NCBI GenBank assembly: GCA_039621445.1
Contig: CP154956.1
Coordinates: 26,862,398-26,926,397, forward strand
Length of the DNA: 64,000 nucleotides
Source of the DNA: Euglena gracilis
Lineage: Eukaryota; Euglenida; Euglenophyceae; Euglenales
Direction of reading: 5' to 3'
The position numbers and the translations under genes are program-made. Below the pieces are notes generated by a model. The model was not told where the DNA came from and did no database searches. It worked only from the letters and a program-made list of their open reading frames with translations. Below, one piece after another: positions 1 through 14,100 of this stretch (the first letter of the stretch is position 1; each line of letters starts with the position of its first letter).

Positions 1-158
1 AATCCCTCCTGGGTCCTTGGTTTGACAGCTGCAAATAAAACCCCCCGTGTGCAAAGAAAGACAGCCCAAAATAGCAGAAGAAGACAGCCCCGCCCAAAAA
101 AAGTAACAGAACTTGGATTTGGAGAGGACATTTACAAATAAAAACTGTAAGCTTCTCA

Positions 159-714
159 ATGAAGTTACCGGCCAAATTTAACCCCCCCCCCCAGATAAAG
201 AAGGGTATTGAAAATCTGCCTGAATATAGAACCTTGGGGGATTCCAGATTCTGTGCAAAGTTACTTTGTGGCTGGGCAGTCCTAGGGAGAATTATCCCAG
301 AAGCGCCAAAAAATAATACAGAAATCCAAGACTATTTTTTTGAAGAACAAAAAAGCAAAGTAATTGTTCCCAGGTTCCCAAATGCCGTGTCAAAAGCAAG
401 CTGTGCACTCTGAAGGACAGTTATCCTTATTCTCATCTTGTGGAAGTGCTTCAAAGGTTTCCCAATGTTCACCTGTGGGGAGAAAACACTCCACTCCATG
501 TTCGCGGTTTGTTTGTTCATGTTGTGCATCTGGAAGAAACTTGCCTATTTGAACCTCATTGTTGATGATGTGGTTGTCCAACAAAGGTGCGTTATAAAAT
601 CTGACAACGAAATTGCAATGGCTTTAGCTTTTGAAGAAGAAGAAAGGGGGGACTATGTTTTGATTGAAATTTGCCGTCTTCCTCAAATACAAGTGGCTCG
701 AGAAGTATTTTGAG
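159..714 (+). CDS. Exon-like coding sequence of an unidentified gene
   Basis: Two reading frames with protein-like composition lie in tandem here. The first (159-413) runs through ENLPEYRTLGDSRFCAKLL. A second frame, from about 409, gives HLVEVLQRFPNVHLWGENT and then TPLHVRGLFVHVVHLEETC. A third (438-713) ends ERGDYVLIEICRLPQIQVAREVF-stop, with acidic residues AFEEEERGDY before it. The frame changes suggest exons with short introns, or frameshifts. I do not recognise the family. It lies upstream of and parallel to the USP gene, and the end at 714 could be the true 3' end of this gene. No poly-G/C elements interrupt it, unlike the flanks. Confidence 0.3.
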
Positions 715-719
715 AAAAG

Positions 720-2260
720 TTTAGAACATTTCAATTTTATGTGCTGCATTTTGCATCTGCTCTCTCACTCTATGGGGGAAGGGGCATCCCATTTGGGACA
801 GGTGCCCGTTTTGTAGGCAACATATTATTGCTTAGCGACCCCCCCGGGAGGGAGGGGGGGGGTCACTTTCCACTCTGAAAAACCCAGTCATTCATTTTAC
901 CCCCGGGGGGGGGGAATCTGCCACTCTTGAATGCGCTTATGTTGGCAAGGCAATATTGCCAAAAAGTCTCAAAAATTCCAGGTGAAGTTTCCAGAATTCC
1001 TTCGGCGCCAGGCCAGCCACTTTTTCATTCTCAGGCCTATCCCACCCCCCCCGGGGGGGGGGGGGAGGCTCTTGGCCAGAAAACCAGTGGGGTGGGACAG
1101 GTGTTAAGCAATGGTATGGTAGGCAATTTTTTTTTCAAAATCATTTTTAGAAGGGCAAGTAATCCCCCCCCCAAATAACATCCCCCGCCTGAGGGAGGGT
1201 GTATGTTATTTTTTTGTGTTTTTCCAATTTCCAATTTCCAATTTTTTCAATTTTCCAATTTTTTTTTCTTCGAAAAGACCCAACATAACATCCAAAACCA
1301 CCTTTTTGGGTTTTTTGCATTTTTTTTCTCAAAAATTGGCATCTTTGGAGGCCAGATGGTCCACAGAAACCAATTTTATTGTCATTATCATTTTTTGGTT
1401 TTTGTCGTGAATTCTGATTTTCAACCACATTTTTGGGGGCGAAAATTGAGGTGGGCGGCCTGAAATTAGGGTGGTGGTATTGTTTTTTTTTCCGGCAGAA
1501 GTTGGAACCCAAGGAGGTATAATTTGGGTGGAGGGTTTACATTATTTATTTTTATTTATTTTTAGATTGAACATTTGGAAGATCTCCAGGAGCTGAAATG
1601 GATGGGACGCCATATGGCTGTATGGTGTATTTTGTTCACTCCCTTTCTGACATTGTGCACAATATGTGTCAGGTTCCGAGGTTGGCTCTCCGAAGTCCAG
1701 AACCAGGACTGCGGCTTGTGTGATTTTGGTGTGCTGAACTTGAAAATGCAATCATCACTGCCCGCAATGTATTTCAAGGACTTGTCTTAACACATTAGTC
1801 ACTCAATGGGCTTCTGCCTTGTGTTTTTGTTTCAAGAGCGACTGAATCATTTCTTTGGTGCTCCCGGGTGAGAGCGTTACCTGTTTTTACCTGGCATTTC
1901 GGTTCAGGGCCAGCATTGCAATTCAAAGGCAATGTCAGACAATCCAACTTCATAATCTCATTTAAAATTTCAACGACATGGGCTCTTTCCCCAACCTCTG
2001 AACCTCTGGATGAACAGACATAATTCATATTTACACAAAAACGCTGTTTATTTTCTTTCCCGTTTGAATTTTCCACAGGTCATCTTTTTGTTCACCTTCT
2101 GCTCAACTTTGCTTGTGAATCTGATGGAGAAGTTACCCTCCGATGCTAGTCAGCAGGAGAAGCACAGGTTTTGACCAGCGAGATTCATCAAATTAGTGAA
2201 CAACGAACAATTCAGTTAATTTGAAGTTGTTCCGAGGTGTATCTTTTTTGCATTTTGTTA
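720..2260. other. Spacer with poly-G/C blocks, no firm gene
   Basis: Poly-C and poly-G runs at 840-910, 1040-1075 and 1165-1195 are remnants of the dispersed G/C-run repeats. 1200-1340 is T-rich with repeated CCAATTT units. An open frame at 1575-1790 (+) and another at 1795-2076 (-) have plausible composition, but I recognise no family in either. Confidence 0.4.
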
Positions 2261-2830
2261 TAACCCAAATGCTTTGGGCAAATCCAGCAGCTTGGAGAGC
2301 CCTGCCTGCTTGGTTGAGGTTGGTGTGGGTGGGGGCCGAGTGGGTACCCCTCGGGGGGTTCTTTTTATTTTTTGGCGCAAAGAAAGCGCCGATAAATTTT
2401 TGGACCCCAACCTTGATCCCAAAAGTGGTGCCCCTGAGCCCCAGGGAACCCTCCCTTTGGGGGTTCCCTGGGGTGGGTGGGCCTGGACCCTGTCTTTAAA
2501 ACCCTCTGGCCCATATGATGAACCTGACTGCAGAAAAGTTAGAGGATTGTTGAACATTGGAGGCCATCAAGTTTAAATTCCTGACACCATAATATCCCCC
2601 ACAAATTGGTCAAAAAAAGGGAAGCCACGTTAGGCTGCCTTGCTCAGGGCCATTTCATTGCTCCCTCGTGGGGTCAATTCCCATTTCAAGAGAAAAAAAA
2701 GCAGGCACTCACTTTTTGAAAACCAATCGGCCACTGCTGCATCAGAACATGTTTCTGAAGGTAGGTTCCCATGCCTTCTGACATGTTGAACTTTGATGCT
2801 GTTGGATTCCGTTAGTCAGCAGAGAAGGGG

Positions 2831-3074
2831 TTGGTGGGAAGTGCCCGCTGGTTGTTGCCCAGTGCCCGCTTCCCCCTGTGTCAAAGCGTGGAGCAGGAGC
2901 TGCTGCAACTGCTCCTGGACCTGGACCAGCGCCACCTGTTCGAGGCGTGGCCCGCCGGGGACGCGCAGGCCGCGGAGAAGCACCGGTTTCTCCGTCAGGT
3001 CGCCGTGCTGCAGGAGACCCTTCCCGGCGGGCTTGCCGCGTACTACGAGAATGCAAAGGTGCTGCTGCAGGAGA
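2831..3074 (+). CDS. USP: USP exon: N-terminal helical domain
   Basis: Conserved sequence begins near 2888 with VEQELLQLLLDLDQRHLFEA, followed by LPGGLAAYYENAKVLLQE. The donor GT at 3075-3076 leaves phase 1 and joins in frame to the acceptor before 3221, giving LLQES-VNPFEGYAPSV. The exon is more GC-rich than the surrounding intron DNA. The upstream start (2831 or an earlier exon) is not settled. Confidence 0.75.
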
Positions 3075-6000
3075 GTTCCAGCCATGAATTGACAATTTGA
3101 GAAGGGTCGGGAATCTGTGCAACCATGAATGATCATTTTTCTCTGGCCTCAACATCTGTAGTTTTTTTGGGGTGCTTGCTGTTGGTTGCTTGGGATTCTT
3201 GTCAATCTATGACAGGGAAGGTGTAAACCCCTTCGAAGGGTATGCTCCTTCTGTTCCCGAGGGGGAGGCAATCGCTTTCGACGACGACAAGTTTGAGGCA
3301 ATGGATACAGGCTTTGCTACACTATTTCCACCAATTTGCCCTCTATTTGAAGAACACATTGCATTCAGCAATCGAATAATTCTTTTCATTGCATGCATGG
3401 TTGTGGAAGGAAGCCTGCCCCCAAGAATTAGGGCTTCGAGAGTTTGAGCACACTGCTGTTGTCCTGGTGGCTGGAGGGCTGGGCGAAAGGCTTGGTTACT
3501 CCGGCATCAAATTAGAACTCCCGGTGGACTTGCTGACAGAGCTGTCATATTTGGAATTTTATTGTAGGTGGATTCAAGGAATTGAACGCCGTCTCAATTT
3601 GCCAAACAAGCACCAGTGACTTTTTCCCCGATTTTGAATCTCGATGTGACTTTTTTTCCGTTTCTGAATCTCATGATTGGCTGCAACCGGGGGGGGGGTG
3701 CCATGGGGTGGGGCATTTTCGACCCTGCCCACCAGGCAGTGCTGTAGCACACCCTCCTGGCGCCTTCAGTACCGGGCCCAAAAATGGTTTTTTTCTCAAG
3801 AAAAATTTGCTGGGTCGGCTGGCCCCCCCGCCTGTTATTGGCTGGCACCCATAGCACAAGGCGTTGGTGAAAGAAGCCTGGTACAGCCCCCCCCCCCAGG
3901 GTTTGATATAAGGAGGGCGTACATGGTTTAGGTGGGGGGGGGTGTCCCCCCCACCCCCCCCCCCCCCTCCTGGCCCGCAGGGGGGGTCCGGACCACCCCC
4001 CCCCACCTGCCAGGCGGCTCCGGACCGACCCCCGGGGGGGTTCCCGGGACCCCCCCCCCCAAAAAGGGTCAATTTTTTCCTCCGGCGCTTTGCGCCGAAA
4101 ATTTTTTGCATTTTTTACCACATTTTTGCCCAAAAAGTGCCCAAAATGGCACTTTTGGTCGTTTTGGGGGGTCAAAAATTTTCGGCCCGGCGCTTCGCGC
4201 CGGGCCGAGATTCGGTAACCCAGACCGCGCACCTGTTTAGGTGGGGGGGGGTGTCCCCCCCACCCCCCCCCCTCCTGGCCCGCAGGGGGGGGGTCCGGAC
4301 CACCCCCCACCTGTCCTTATATCGAACCCTGACCCCCCCCCCTGTTGTTGGCAAGGACAGTCAGCGTCACCAGGCCTAAAACCAGTTAGCCCCCCCTGGG
4401 TTTTGTGAAAACCTGGCTTACCTACTCCCCCCCCCCATGGTTTGTTGGCCCCCCATCCCCCCCCCCCGACTTTTGGGGCCAACATTGCACCCCAAAGTTG
4501 GCCCCCCCAGTCTGTGGGGCTGACATGGACCCCCTTTTTTGAGGCATTCTGTCTTGGCAGGTCGTTGCCCCCCCCCCCCCCGGCTGTTGGGGGCAACGTG
4601 GCCCCCGAAGTTGGCCCCCCATGTTAGCCTAACAGGCCGGGCCAATGAGGGGGGGGGGGGTGGAGGTTAGGAAATCGCACAGGCCCATCCAATAATTCAA
4701 ACTCTTTCCTGAAAGGCAACAATCAGGCAAAACGGACCCCAATCTAACCCCTACCAATACTTGGAGAGTTCAAGGGAGGGTTCCATGTGGACCACCTTTA
4801 CGTGCTTTCACTTCTTTAATTGGTCATTTGCCATCACCATACCGATCCCTGTGTGCATTTTGTTGTGCTGAATTTGGATGAGCACAATTTGGTACTTTTT
4901 AAACCACCTGTTTTTGAAATGAAGTGAAGTGACGGACTCGCATATTCGTCGGACCCTGCGAGCGTTTTGCATTGAACCCAGGTGCCCCAATTATGGATTT
5001 TCAGATTTGGGGTTCACCTGAGAGTTTTCTTTTGATGTTATTGGTGTTCAAAATTTCTCCCGAAAAAAATTATTTCCAAAACTAATGAAATATTTCCTTT
5101 ATATTTCTTTGCATTGATATTCCATCCGCGAGAGCAATTTGCATCAAGCCCAGGCACAATAAAATATTATAAATTTCTTGCTGGTGCTTTTTATGTGTGG
5201 TGCCGTGGACGTTGTACCCCCTTCCGTTCCTTGTCATTTGGACAAAGGAGGTGCATTCTTCTCCAGGCAATGGGAGTTGGTGCTTGCCATTAAGTGGACA
5301 TGTGCCATTTGCTATCATGACGTCGGATGACACACATGCGCGAACTGTGGCCCTTCTGGAGAAGCACGCTCAGTTTGGGCTCCCAACAGGTCAAGTGCAG
5401 ATTGTGAAGCAGGAGACCGTGCCCGCGCTGTGCAACAACCGCGCCCATTTTGTGTGTGACGATGGCGACGCGTACCGGTTGCAAGGCAAGGTGTTGCTTG
5501 AGTCGTCCAAGCAGATGAGGTGTCTCCACGGTGGCTGAAAATTTGTGCTGTGTCCCCACCAGGTGCCACCTTGGCGCGGACCAAGCCACAGGGGCATGGC
5601 GTGGTGCACACGCTTCTGCACAAGAGTGGTTTGGCGGCAGCATGGCTGTCAACTGGCAAGAAATGGATCGCTTTCATCCAAGACACTGGCCAGGAATTCT
5701 TGAACTCTGTCCAAAGGCAAGGCAAACAGGCTTGTGCTTGGTCGGGTGCCTACCCCACGGGGGGGGGGGGGCTAGGGGCAGGCACCGGGGGGGGGGGGAT
5801 TTGGGGGTGCCTGCCCATAGCAGGCACCCCCCTCCGACCCCGGCTCTGAAGGCACCGGGGCCCGGAAAAGGGTATTTTCAATGAAAATTTTCTGGGTCCC
5901 CACCCGGACCCCCCCCCCGGGGTGTGCCTGCTAGGGGCAGGCACCCTGTAGCACCCACCCCCCCCCCCCCCCCGTTGGGAAGCAAAAACATGAAGGCAAA

Positions 6001-9000
6001 CCAAAACCCACCAAGAGTGGGGGGGGGGTGGGCAGGGGCTTCCAGGAAGAAAACCAGAAAGGCCAATTGTCTTTCCTTCATTTGGTCATTTTCAGGTGGT
6101 TCAGTTGTGACCTCCTCCCTCCGAATTGGTGGGTTTTATTGAGTCAATGCTTGCTTGTCTTGCCGATCACAGGGGAGGGGTGGAGCCTACGCTAAGCCCA
6201 CTGAAATTCAAGGCATGGTCGACCCGCATACCTGAGTTCAGGGGAGTTCATGCTTGGGCAGGAACCCCCCCCCCCAGGGGAAAAGGATGATTTTTGGCCA
6301 ATTTTGCGTCTGTGCGCCCTCGTGCCCCCCTCCTTGGGGAGTATTGACTGCGTTGGCAGGTATCCCAGAGGTTGGTCGACTGACCATGTGATTATTCAAA
6401 GAGGCTGGGTGATAGCCAGATAGCCAGAGGAGCCAGACCACCTGCCTGATGACCATTTGCATCAAGTGGAAGAATTGCTGCGCTCCAACGCACCCAATTT
6501 TCGATGCCTTCTCCCCACGTTAGGTGTGAGTGCCTCTCGCCGCTTCGACGTCAACTCTGTCGCCACCAAGTACCGGCCAGGGGAACCTGTCGGTGCCATC
6601 TGCCGCCCAGGCCAGGGCATCCCAATGATCTCCCCTCCTTTCCCCAGGGGGGAATTGATGTCCGCAATTTTTCTGCAATTTCCCCAGTTTTCTGCAGTTT
6701 TCCGCAATTTTCCAAATTTTCCCCTTTCTGCATTTTTTTCGCAATTTGAAATGGAGGGTGAAGTGCGTCTTTGAATGGTTTGCAAGAGAATACAAGTACT
6801 TTTTTTGGTAACTTCTTGCAAACTTTGCAAAATTTTGACAAATTTTGTTAATTTGGGCAAAATTTGCAGGCTTTTGTATGGTTTTTTTGATTTTTGCTGG
6901 GAAAATGATTTTGATTTAAAAGGATTCCTCATCCTAGAGCAGATTTCCCCCTGAGACCAAATTATTCATCATTTTTCACCGTTTTTTTTTTTTTTTTTTT
7001 CCAACAAAATGCATATTTTTGGAATCGGCATGTTCCCAAAATAACAAGATTATGTATTTCGTGCCTTTTTGTTTTAAAATGTGTGCGTGACGGCTCAAAG
7101 TACACACCATTGTTGCAAAATGGGGGGGAAATGCGAAAACTTTTTCCAAGTCCCCTCCAGCAGAAATTAACACATTCCCGATATTTTTTCCCGCAATTTT
7201 CCCGCAATTTCCTGGACTTCCCCCAATCGAAGGACAGGAAAGTAGTAGTGACAGCAAAAGTGGTGGACGGAAATAGGCGATGGGTTTGCTGATGAAATGG
7301 GTATTATTACTTCCCACATACAATATGCCTTCCAAACTGCCTTTATATCAAAATTCACCATCTCTGAAAACCTCTCGCAGGAAACTCTGGGTATTGGTTC
7401 GAAGCAGAGGTTTTCTCAAGCCGGAGGGGGGTGCAGCACCTGTTTTCCAGCCAGCACCTCTCAGCCGGGCTGCAGCCTTGAGGTCCGTTGAAATAAAGTT
7501 CGGGCCAGCCGGGCTGGACCAAAAAAAAATTGGGAAGAAGGGGTCAGAAATGGCCAAAAATGGCATTTTTGGGTGGTTTTGGGGCTTTCACCCCAAATGT
7601 TGGCTGACAAATGCCAACCCAGCTGGATTTAGGCTTTTTGGGGCATTTTTGGGGCACCCGCTGGATCCAGCTGCCAGCCAGACCCCCCACCCTCTAGGGG
7701 GGTCCAGCACCTTTTTTCCAGCTGGCCCGCGTGACCCCCCCCCCCAGGGTCTTTAAGAATTATCGCCGCACTATGGAGGAAAAAATGGCGGGAAGAAAAA
7801 TGGCCCAAATGGTGCCAAATGATGCTTTATCATTGTTTTGCCCTCCCAAATTTAATCAACCCCTTGTTTCTCTTTGGGCTTCCAAAATCGGCCTTGGGGT
7901 GCTTGTATTATTTTGTGTCGCATCTTTCTGGCCTTCCAGTTCCATTGTTCATTGAAACCGAAAATTTGAGGCATTTGAAAAAAGAAAATAGAACGAGAGA
8001 CAATTTCAATGAATTTCCTTCAGATCATCGAGTGGTCTCTCTGTGCATCGTCGAGTATTGATCGAGGGCTGAGGGTGATTCAATTATCAGTGAGGGAGTT
8101 AAACGCCCGGCGAAGCCATTTTGGGACTTTGGAAGACAACAAATACCCGTAAAGGAATTCAGGTCAGAGACCACATGGGGTTTGCTGGTTTTCTTGACAG
8201 ATTGGCCTGGTCTGTGCACACCTCACCCATCAGTCCAAGCGACCTCTGCAGAGTGTGCCTCAGAAGCCAAAGTATGGTGTACGTATTTACCACATGGGTT
8301 TTATTTGGTGAATTCAGTGCCTGTGTGGATGACTGGCCCAAATCAACCCATTGATTGCAACATGGTGCCCAGGATTCTTTTACGTTTTTAAGTTGGATTA
8401 CGGGCTGAATAGAAATTCCAAAACACCTGAAGTTTGGAGGGGTCCGACCCATCCAATCATTTAGTCTCTGGCTGACCTGGGGGGGTGGGCAGTGACTGAC
8501 TGGTTTTCTTGGAAAAGAGTGACTGGAGGTCGTTGTGTGATGCGAGCCCCTGTTTGTTTTGTTGCTTTTGCCCATACTGGGACTTTTCAATTTGAACAGA
8601 AATTTTCCCTGTTCGCTTTTGTCCACATCATTGTGCCAGCAATTCTGAAATGTTTGGATTTTTTTGGTGCGGCGCTCTTTTCGTTGACTCTTAATGTTGA
8701 ATACAACCAGTTGGGGCTCTTGCTTGGTGCTCTTGGTAAATCTGATGAACCTGACAAAAGCACTCTTTTTCCCTGCAACCTGATTGTGAAGAGCAACCAT
8801 TTGGGAACAAATAATCGAGAGGACGTTTCGTGCCATTTGTATTGCTCACTTAAACTGTTTGCATTTGTTTTTAAGAAATGCACCCTGACACAAACTGACT
8901 TAAAAACACAAACCTTCAGATGTATTTGTGGGTCCCAAGTTCAAAATACAAAAATCATTCTTTTTTCAAACGTTTTCACAGCTTTCGGTTGACAGAGGGA

Positions 9001-11078
9001 GATGTGAAGAGCAATTGACAATACAAATGTACATACAAACATGCATGCATACATACATGCATACATACATGCATACATACATAGATACATACATGCATGC
9101 ATACATACATCCATCCATCCATACATGCATGCATGCATGCATGGATGTATATGTGTGTGTATGTGTGTACATGTATAAAGATGCATGCGTGTGTATGCAT
9201 ACATCTTTATGTACAATTTCTTTTATATATTTATGCATAAAATATAAATTATATAAAGACATATATATATTATATAATATAAGAATAAATATAAATTATA
9301 TAGATGATAAATTATATGATATATATATTATTATATGTTTGTAAATATATTGTATTTAAATATGAAGACACGATCATTCGAAAACACCCTGAAAACAAAT
9401 AAATAAAACTCATGAAATCACGAGTTTCAGTTCCAAGCTGGAGGGTGACATTTGAGGAAGTGTGCTTTGCATTGATGGCGATGGCTATTCTCAGTTCCCA
9501 GGGAATATCAACCTCCTCGTGTTTGCCACTGGCCCGTACGTGGCAGCCCTGCAAGCGAGTGGGGGTCAAGTGCCTAGCCAAAGCATCTCCACACGTTTTT
9601 TTTTAACACTTATCTCAAATGCTTTTGATCGTGGACGATGCCAGATTGGTTGGTCCTCAGAGAAAACTGCGTTCACATGCACTTGTTATTGTTTGGATAC
9701 CCTGAACCAGCTAGAGATGACATTTCTGTCCCCATTCCTTTTCATTTTGAACTTTTTTGTTTTGAATTATCCTCACAATCCACGCATGCCAACAACAACG
9801 AAGTGCTTTGCCATTTAATTTTGTCAATCCCAAGTATGCTGATGAGAAAAAGCAGGTTTTTAAGAAGCCATGCAGACTTTGTTTCCATTGATTTGGATGC
9901 TGATGCTGTGTTGTTGTTGTTGTTGTTGTTTTTGACAAGGGTTTTGTAACCCCCCCCCCCCGAAAATGGGAAAATTGCAGTGCAGTGCAGATGGTGTTTC
10001 CCCTTCCCACACCGTACAAACTGGTTGGCCTGAACCCCCCTGTTGTCAGGCTGAAATGAATGCTGAAGAACTTCTGTCTATTATTTGCACGAATGTCAAA
10101 GCCTTTATTTCAGGGTGCCCAGCCACCATATACCCTTCCAACTATTTTGTAATGGCTTTGATTTACTGAGTGGGGGGGGCAAGGCCCAAAGAAAGCCCGG
10201 GGGGGGGGAGGGGGGAATGGAGGACCCATTTTTAGGGGGTCAATTTTGGGTTCCAAATTTTTTTGGCACTCTGTGCCGAAAATAAAAGAAAACTCCTCCG
10301 GCGGGCACCAACTTGGCCTAACCCTTAGGTGAGTCCGGACCCCCCCCTCATCTCTGTCCCCCACTCATTTGGTTGTATTTGTTGCGCAAGTTCCCGACCC
10401 TCCTCCCTGCTGACATTTTTGTGGTTTTATTTTTTTGCAACTGAAGTCTGTCAGTAACCCGCCTGGAATGCATGATGCAGGATTTCCCCCGCCTTCTTCC
10501 TGAAGAGTCCAGTATCGGGTTCACATGTTTTAGTCAATCCCTGATGGTGCGATTTACTTGTATGTCCAGCTATTGTGCCCATCAGCAACTGTATGTTTGG
10601 GGGTCGACAACCAATCCCAGGATCTGAGGTTAGGAGGGTGCTTGGGTGCTGTTATTGGGCTTCTGACATAATCTTTTCAAGCATACCTTGCCAAAATATT
10701 CTCTTGTTCTTTCTTTCTAATTCGAACGAAAGAAGCGACGATCAAATCACAGCTTTTTCTCACCACATATCGTCCCAACCCATCCCAATTCCCCTTCCTT
10801 TCTTTGTGGTGCATGTTAAATTGATGCCTCGAGTATCTCACCCAATGCTGGAATGAAATTGACACTGCAGTGTGACAAATGCAAAGCAGTCTCGTTGGAA
10901 GTTATTCTGCGTTCCCATCCTTCTTTGTTTTCCTTATTTTTTTGATTTTCACTTAGGAAGCAAAACCAACCTGATATTCAAGCCATGCTTTCAGTGGGTG
11001 GAGATCTTTTTGGACCGAAGGTTTCAAATTTTCTTCTGTCCTGATGTCAGCAAATGCTAGCTCTGCCTGCCTCTTTGA

Positions 11079-11112
<34 letters not shown>

Positions 11113-14100
11113 AAAAATATTCGCACACATATTTTGACCAGCCACCACCCAGGGATTGGTCGCGATCTCCGTCATGCTTGTCTCATCCCCAGTCTTCTGG
11201 CTCCGTGGCAAATTGGAGGTCAATCCATTTTTTGAATTGGAATTCTTTCCTCCTCTTATGATTGGTCGCATAGTTTTGCTGCTGGGCGAGGTTCCTCCTT
11301 TTCATAGGGTCGCATAGGGCATAGACCCCCCCCCCCCAGCCTTCCGGGGCAGGTTGGGCATCGGGGTCGGGATTGGGTGTCCCAGGTTTGGGTGACTTCG
11401 GCTGCCGGCCTGGGATGCCGGCTGCCCCTGGCCAGGGGCCTGCCCTCACCGTGCAAGAACAGCATCGCGGACGGCCTCGGGAAGCTCAAGGCGGGCCTCC
11501 CGGCCGACACCGCCTCCACGGCGGAGCACAGCATGTTCCTGCTGCAGGGCCGCTACCTGGAGCGCGTCGGCGTCCAGGTGGACCTCCTCCCCAGCAGCCC
11601 TGTGTATGGGGGAATGGCCAGGCCCTGAGAACGTGCTTTTCACGTATGGCTTTAGTCCGTTTTATTTACCTCGGCCAGTGTATTCAAGGGTTCGCAGTAC
11701 CCCTCCCGGGGGGTGGGCTGGACTGCAGCTAGTCCAAATTTGGCTAGCGGAAATCCTAGCAGACCTCCCGGGGGGGGTCTGCTAGCAAGGCTAGCTAGTG
11801 GAAAAAATTTTTCCAGTGACCAACGCGAAGCGCCGAAATTGTTTTTTGGACCCCCAAAGTTGGCCAAAAATGCTCATTTTTGGCCATTTTTTGGATTTTT
11901 TTTGGAACAAAATCAGCCCAAAAAATGCATAAAACCTCATTTCCACCTCTGTGTGCAGCGCCGGAGGAAAATTTTTTTTCCAGTGGGGGTCTAGCAAAAT
12001 GGCTAGCCAGTGGACTCCCCCCCAGGGTCCTGAGTAATAATAGTCTGATCCCCCCCTTTATTTGAACAGCCCCAAATTTCCGATGTGCCGGGTTTTCTTA
12101 ATCCAACCAGCCAGCCAATTGGACCAGAAACGAATTTAGCGCCTCGAAAGCTCCCTCCATTTTCAAGGAAAATGAAATTTTTCCGAAAGATTGTGAGGAG
12201 TCAGCAATGGGGGGATCAAGCTGCTGACTGGAAAAAGCGCTGGCTGGAGGAAAAAAGGAGCTGGCTGAACCCTCCTGCCGAATTCCGGCTGCCGAATTGG
12301 ACCCAGCCAGGGGTTTTTTTTAAAGTTGTGGACCCCCGGGGGGGGTGGGGTGGGTGGGTCCAGCTGAACCCCCCCCCTGGGGGGGTCCCCCCGGAGGGGG
12401 GTGGGATATACTTTTCGGCGCCAAAGGCGCCGAAAATTTTTGAAAAGTGCTATTTTTAGCAATTTTCGCGATTTTTCGGCCATTTTTTGTGTGTGTCCCC
12501 TGGGCCCCCCCCCCCCCCCCGGGTGAGTGGGTGGGGGGGACTCCCCCTCCCCCCCCCGGTCTTAAAAAAAACCCCTGGACCCAGCTAGTAATTGAAAACA
12601 GGCAAAAAAAACCCAATTCCAGCTGGTTTGGGCTTTTTCAGCCAAAAACTCTGAGGTGGAAACCCAAAACACCTTAACAAATATCATTTGTACCCCGTTT
12701 TTAAAAAATTAGCGCCCTTTTGCGCTGAATTTTTTCTGGTCCAGATTTTCCAGGCTGGGCCCAAACTTTTATGTTTTCATTCAGCGAACCCGGGGGAGGG
12801 GGGGGGAGGGCGGCTGGGAGCCGCTGGCTTGCTGGATGGACCCCCTGAGTTGCACTTGGGCCCCTTGTCTGTTTATGGCCGTGCAAAAAAATTTGAGGGA
12901 TGCTATTTGCAAAACGTTGATCACCAATACCTGAAAAAGCACTCATTTTGCATTTTTTTTTAAGTGGGGGAACAGCCAAGGGCTGCTGGACTGGGACTTG
13001 AACGGGGTCAAAAATCAAAAAGTCGAAAAACCGCATTTTTTGTTTTGGGTGGATGGGTGATCCAAGGATGCCAGAGATTATTTTATTTCCCCGAAATCGA
13101 CCCGTTTTTTTTTTTTAATAGCATGGCAATAACATTTTTTAGGCCATTTTCCCTGTGGATTTTTCATTGAATGTGCTGCGATGGGATTTTTTCTCCATCA
13201 AAGATGCCGCCCTGCTCCTGCCAAATGGCCTCTCCTGCCTTCGAATAAGAAATGTTTGTCTTTTTCTCTCAGCTTGAGTGGTGGAGGTCAGAAGGGGGGG
13301 ATTTGATATCTCCAGTCTTTTTTTTCATTTTCTGCAATGTTCTGCAATTTTCCATCAACGTTCAGCGATATCCCCACTTTCCATTTGCCATTTGTTGGAT
13401 TTTTTTTAAATTCCCAAAATTATAAATGTCACGTTTTTTGAACTTTTTGGTGAAAAAACAAATGAATGACGGTTGAAAGCATAAACAATGTTGCAAAATG
13501 GGAAGAAATTGTGAGGTGAAAATTTTTCTCGGTTCACTCCAGAAGAAGTGCACCCCGATGTCAATTTTTGTGCAATTTCCCCCCAGTTTTCTTGAAGGCC
13601 TCCAATGTCGATTTCTCCCAGTGGCTGAGTGGATGTGATGAACTGATTAGCTTTCAAGAGTGACTAAGGTGGAAAGCTACTCCTTCCCTTTGAGGGGCAG
13701 GGATTTTTTTTTTTAGTTTGGACCCCGAGGGGTATCTGCCCCCTCCCCCCCTCCTGGGGGTTCCCCCAAGGACCTTGTGGATTCCCCGCTGGAGGCGGGG
13801 ATTTGGCCATTTTTGTTGTTTGTTTTCTGGCGCGAAGCGCAGAGATTTTATTTTCTTATTTATTAACCCCCAGAAGGTGGGTCCCTCGGGACCCCCTGTG
13901 TGCACTGTATCATGAAAATGCAAAAATTGCGCAAAACATGCAAAAATGGCACCAAAGATTCAACAATTACACAAAAATTCTGCGGAAAATGTCAGTTTCA
14001 AAAAAACTCGAAAATATCAAAAAGAATTGCAAATGGCCAAAAATGCAAAAAAAATTGAGAAAATCAAGAAAAAAATGCGCCGAAAAGCAAAAATGTTGGG

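Noticed and set aside
3594-4596. Long Gly/Pro-rich open frames on both strands
   Set aside because: They are produced by poly-C/poly-G blocks of the hairpin repeat. There is no domain, and the same happens at 22-24 kb and 25.4-26 kb.
8159-8836. 225-residue minus-strand open frame
   Set aside because: It is antisense to the USP VEYNQL exon and flanking intron. The plus strand carries the recognised family motif.
8928-9344. Tyr/His/Met-rich open frames
   Set aside because: They are translations of the ATAC/ATGC microsatellite in all frames.
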